In this document: positions 62,256 to 64,000 of the stretch, piece by piece
How positions within the stretch are numbered: position 1 is the stretch's first letter
Layout: the number at the start of each line of letters is the position of its first letter
Origin: G963663525 sp963663525
GTDB lineage: Bacteria; Myxococcota_A; SURF-8; G963663525
Assembly (NCBI GenBank): GCA_963663525.2
Contig: CAXXHC010000004.1
Location: 434,001-498,000 of the forward strand
Length of the DNA: 64,000 nucleotides
Direction: 5' to 3'
Notes under the pieces: model-generated
What the model was told of the DNA's origin: nothing
The model's input: only the letters and a program-made list of their open reading frames with translations
The model's database searches: none
Position numbers and translations under genes: made by a program

Positions 62256-63232
62256 ATGTTTTCGGCACGTTATTGAAAGTCTCGATCTATGGCGAAAGCC
62301 ACGGTTCGGCGGTAGGAGTGATTCTGGACGGCTGTCCGCCGGGGGTTCCAGTGCTGCTGGAAGATTTTACTGAGGACATGGAACGCCGACGTGGGGGCAA
62401 ACCCGGTACGACTCTGCGTGTGGAGGAGGACGAACCGAATATCTTAAGCGGTGTTTTCAACGGATGTACAACCGGATCGCCGATCCATCTGATGTTGAAA
62501 AACCGGAACGTTCGTTCCAGAGACTATCAACAGGTTCGCACTACCCCCCGGCCCGGTCGGGAAGACTGGGCCGCTTCCCAAAAATTTAATGGTTACGAAG
62601 ACTTTCGCGGTGGCGGGCATTTTTCGGGGCGATTGACGGCGGGTCTCGTCGCCGCCGGTGTGATCGCCAAGAAGCTACTGGCTCCGGTCGAAATTTTCGC
62701 ATACCTGAAAGACGAAGAAGCTACACGAGCGTTGGCCGTGGACGTCGGCAAGGACGGAGATTCCATCGGCGGGGTCGTTGAGTGTGTCGTAACCGGCTGC
62801 GATGTGGGGTGGGGAGAGCCGTTCTTCGATTCGGTCGAGTCGTTGCTCGCCCATGCGGCGTTTTCGATTCCGGGTGTTAAAGGCATCGAATTCGGTGCGG
62901 GTTTTCATGCTGCTACGTTGAAAGGCAGCGAATACAACGATCCGATTTTGGATGTCTCAGGGCACACTTCCAGTAATCATGCAGGAGGCATCGTCGGAGG
63001 ATTGACCAACGGCAACGACCTAGTTTTCAGGATCGCTTTGCGACCGACGGGAAGTATCTCCAAACCTCAAAATACCGTAAATCGTGAGACAGGAGAACAA
63101 CAAACCGTAACGTTCGGTGGTCGACACGATGCATGTTTCGCCCTTCGCGTGCCGGTGGTGCTTGAAGCCGTTACAGCTTTGGTGTTGGCTGATTTAAATT
63201 TACGAAATGGGCTTTTACGACAAGAAAAATAA
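62252..63232 (+). CDS. aroC: Chorismate synthase
   Basis: 326 residues. Final step, making chorismate from EPSP with reduced FMN. Motifs: SIYGESHGSAVGVILDGCPPG, VRTTPRPGREDW, EDFRGGGHFSGRLTAGLVAAG, NHAGGIVGGLTNGNDLVFRIA, RHDACFALRVPVVLEAVTALVLAD. It is shorter than most family members (about 350-390) at the C-terminus but keeps the conserved core. ATG 62252 overlaps aroA. It closes the overlapping aroD-aroE/K-aroA-aroC operon. Confidence 0.94.
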   Translation: MNVFGTLLKVSIYGESHGSAVGVILDGCPPGVPVLLEDFTEDMERRRGGKPGTTLRVEEDEPNILSGVFNGCTTGSPIHLMLKNRNVRSRDYQQVRTTPRPGREDWAASQKFNGYEDFRGGGHFSGRLTAGLVAAGVIAKKLLAPVEIFAYLKDEEATRALAVDVGKDGDSIGGVVECVVTGCDVGWGEPFFDSVESLLAHAAFSIPGVKGIEFGAGFHAATLKGSEYNDPILDVSGHTSSNHAGGIVGGLTNGNDLVFRIALRPTGSISKPQNTVNRETGEQQTVTFGGRHDACFALRVPVVLEAVTALVLADLNLRNGLLRQEK

Positions 63233-63475
63233 TCGTAAAACCAGTAAAACCGGTACACAAGAAATAAACTGTACCGGGTGTGAAGTAAACAACCACGTGC
63301 AGAGCATGTGGCTTTGCCTTGAGCCCCCCATAGGGGGGCCGATGGGCTTGCCTCCAGAGGGGGTAAGCGTTGCTCCTGCTTATCGTCTGGGAAACTTGGA
63401 CACGGAGTTAATGTGTAGATGGAGTTGATTCCGGCTCCCAAGATCCGGCAGAATGACCGGAGGAAGGAGCGAGTC
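63233..63475. other. Intergenic with two palindromes
   Basis: CCGGTACA (63250-63257) pairs with TGTACCGG (63270-63277), and a GCCCCCC/GGGGGGC palindrome lies near 63324-63341. Neither has a T-run, so they are only weak terminator candidates for the aro operon. The left end of the IS3-type element must lie in the right part of this stretch, but I could not define it. AGGAAGGAG at 63460-63468 serves the next gene. Confidence 0.5.
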
Positions 63476-63865
63476 ATGAGTGAGAATCCGAAAAAACGCC
63501 AAGCTTCGAAACAACCGAAAGCCGGTACCCGTGAGGATGGATCGGGCGAGGATTTCATCCGTAAGGTCCGACGCAAAACCCGTCGCCGGTACACCGCCGA
63601 GGAAAAAATCCGCATCGTGATGGAAGGTCTGCGAGGCGAGTTGTCCGTGGTGGATCTGTGCCGCCGGGAAGGCCTTCATTCCAACGTCTATTACAAGTGG
63701 CTGAAGGACTTCATGGAGGCGGGCAAGGCCCGACTGTCGGGGGATACTCGCCGGGATGCCAGCAGGGATGAGGTGGACGGCCTCAAACGTGAGAATGCTC
63801 GGCTCAAAGAGCTGGTTGCAGAACTGGCGATCGAGAACCATGGTTTAAAAAAAATTGTGAGCTGA
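63476..63865 (+). CDS. IS3-family transposase OrfA
   Basis: 129 residues. Helix-turn-helix of the IS3/IS911 type (RRYTAEEKIRIVMEGLRGELSVVDLCRREGLHSNVYYKWLKDFMEAG), then a leucine-zipper-like coiled coil (DGLKRENARLKELVAELAIENHGLKK). It begins at ATG 63476 after AGGAAGGAG. Near its end is a run of eight A (63847-63854), a likely -1 slip site: after the slip the frame reads LKKNCELKLYERQGKEH and enters OrfB. Confidence 0.88.
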   Translation: MSENPKKRQASKQPKAGTREDGSGEDFIRKVRRKTRRRYTAEEKIRIVMEGLRGELSVVDLCRREGLHSNVYYKWLKDFMEAGKARLSGDTRRDASRDEVDGLKRENARLKELVAELAIENHGLKKIVS

Positions 63866-63897
63866 AACTCTACGAGAGGCAAGGAAAGGAGCATCTC

Positions 63898-64000
63898 ATG
63901 ATGGAGCAGAAGCTTGCGATTTTGACCGAGGTGGAGAGGAGTCCCAACAAGAAGAAGTTACTGAAGTCCATGGGAGTGTCCCGCTCGACGTACTACACTT
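63898..64000 (+). CDS. IS3-family transposase OrfB, 5' part
   Basis: Begins MMEQKLAILTEVERSPNKKKLLKSMGVSRSTYY and is cut by the window end, before the DDE core. A ribosome site (AAAGGAG) precedes the ATG at 63898, but by analogy with IS3 elements the active product is OrfAB made by -1 frameshift at the A-run. Whether the element is intact cannot be judged. Confidence 0.8.
   Translation, partial: MMEQKLAILTEVERSPNKKKLLKSMGVSRSTYYT

Noticed and set aside
62252..63232. Chorismate synthase as a truncated pseudogene because of its 326-residue length
   Set aside because: FMN and substrate motifs are all present in order, the frame is uninterrupted and the overlapping operon structure is preserved.
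46463..64000. Second copy of the tRNA-Pro(GGG) 3' end marking the other edge of the island
   Set aside because: I looked for GGTTCAAATCCTCT and CTCGCTCCGACC downstream and found none; a short or diverged copy could have been missed.

Overview
The window looks like chromosomal DNA from a diderm, moderately GC-rich bacterium of the broad 'Deltaproteobacteria' type (Myxococcota, Bradymonadota or Lernaellota-like). This is an inference. It rests on a two-subunit glycine decarboxylase, a LolCDE/BamA block, several large lipoproteins full of Cys-rich 'DDDCPEGQQC'-type modules and acidic linkers, and split transposases. Species cannot be named from sequence alone.

Layout. 1-3.9 kb: end of gcvPA, gcvPB, a small membrane protein and rsgA. 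4-12.2 kb: a lipoprotein GH32 fructanase on the minus strand, two large Cys-rich lipoproteins and a methyltransferase, with many short palindromic repeats, including three MITE-like elements with perfect 9-bp target duplications. 12.4-15.3 kb: a large membrane protein with PKD-like domains, then tRNA-Pro(TGG). 16.3-19.8 kb: copy A of a 3,545-bp IS91-like HUH transposon that carries two tyrosine-recombinase genes. 20-33.6 kb: a housekeeping run (tyrS, psd, truB, lysS, lolC/E-like pair, lolD, bamA, a lipoprotein, a TPR membrane protein, a BamB-like lipoprotein). 33.8-40.9 kb: two more copies of the same IS (B and C) in perfect head-to-tail tandem. 41-44.4 kb: kelch-repeat lipoprotein and an unknown exported protein. 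44.5-46.5 kb: tRNA-Val(GAC), infC (probably an ATT start), rpmI, rplT, an IHF/HU gene and tRNA-Pro(GGG).

An integrase gene abuts tRNA-Pro(GGG) and opens an AT-richer island (46.5-54.1 kb). Its cargo is three co-directional genes: a winged-helix-like protein, a 1,161-residue protein with an N-terminal 'KGGVGR' ParA/MinD-like NTPase and a TPR array of exact 105-bp repeats, and a 546-residue protein with a nitrilase-like Glu-Lys-Cys triad. The last two genes overlap. I consider this the best candidate for an undescribed system, probably a conflict/defence cassette. That function is inferred from architecture only.

After the island an IS630-type element sits between two truncated genes. Then come a DGC-type zinc-binding protein, ArsF-like and ArsG-like genes and a YeeE/YedE permease. 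The permease stop codon is directly followed by a decayed aroB remnant, and then by an intact, tightly overlapping shikimate operon (aroD, fused aroE-aroK, aroA, aroC). The window ends inside an IS3-type transposase pair.
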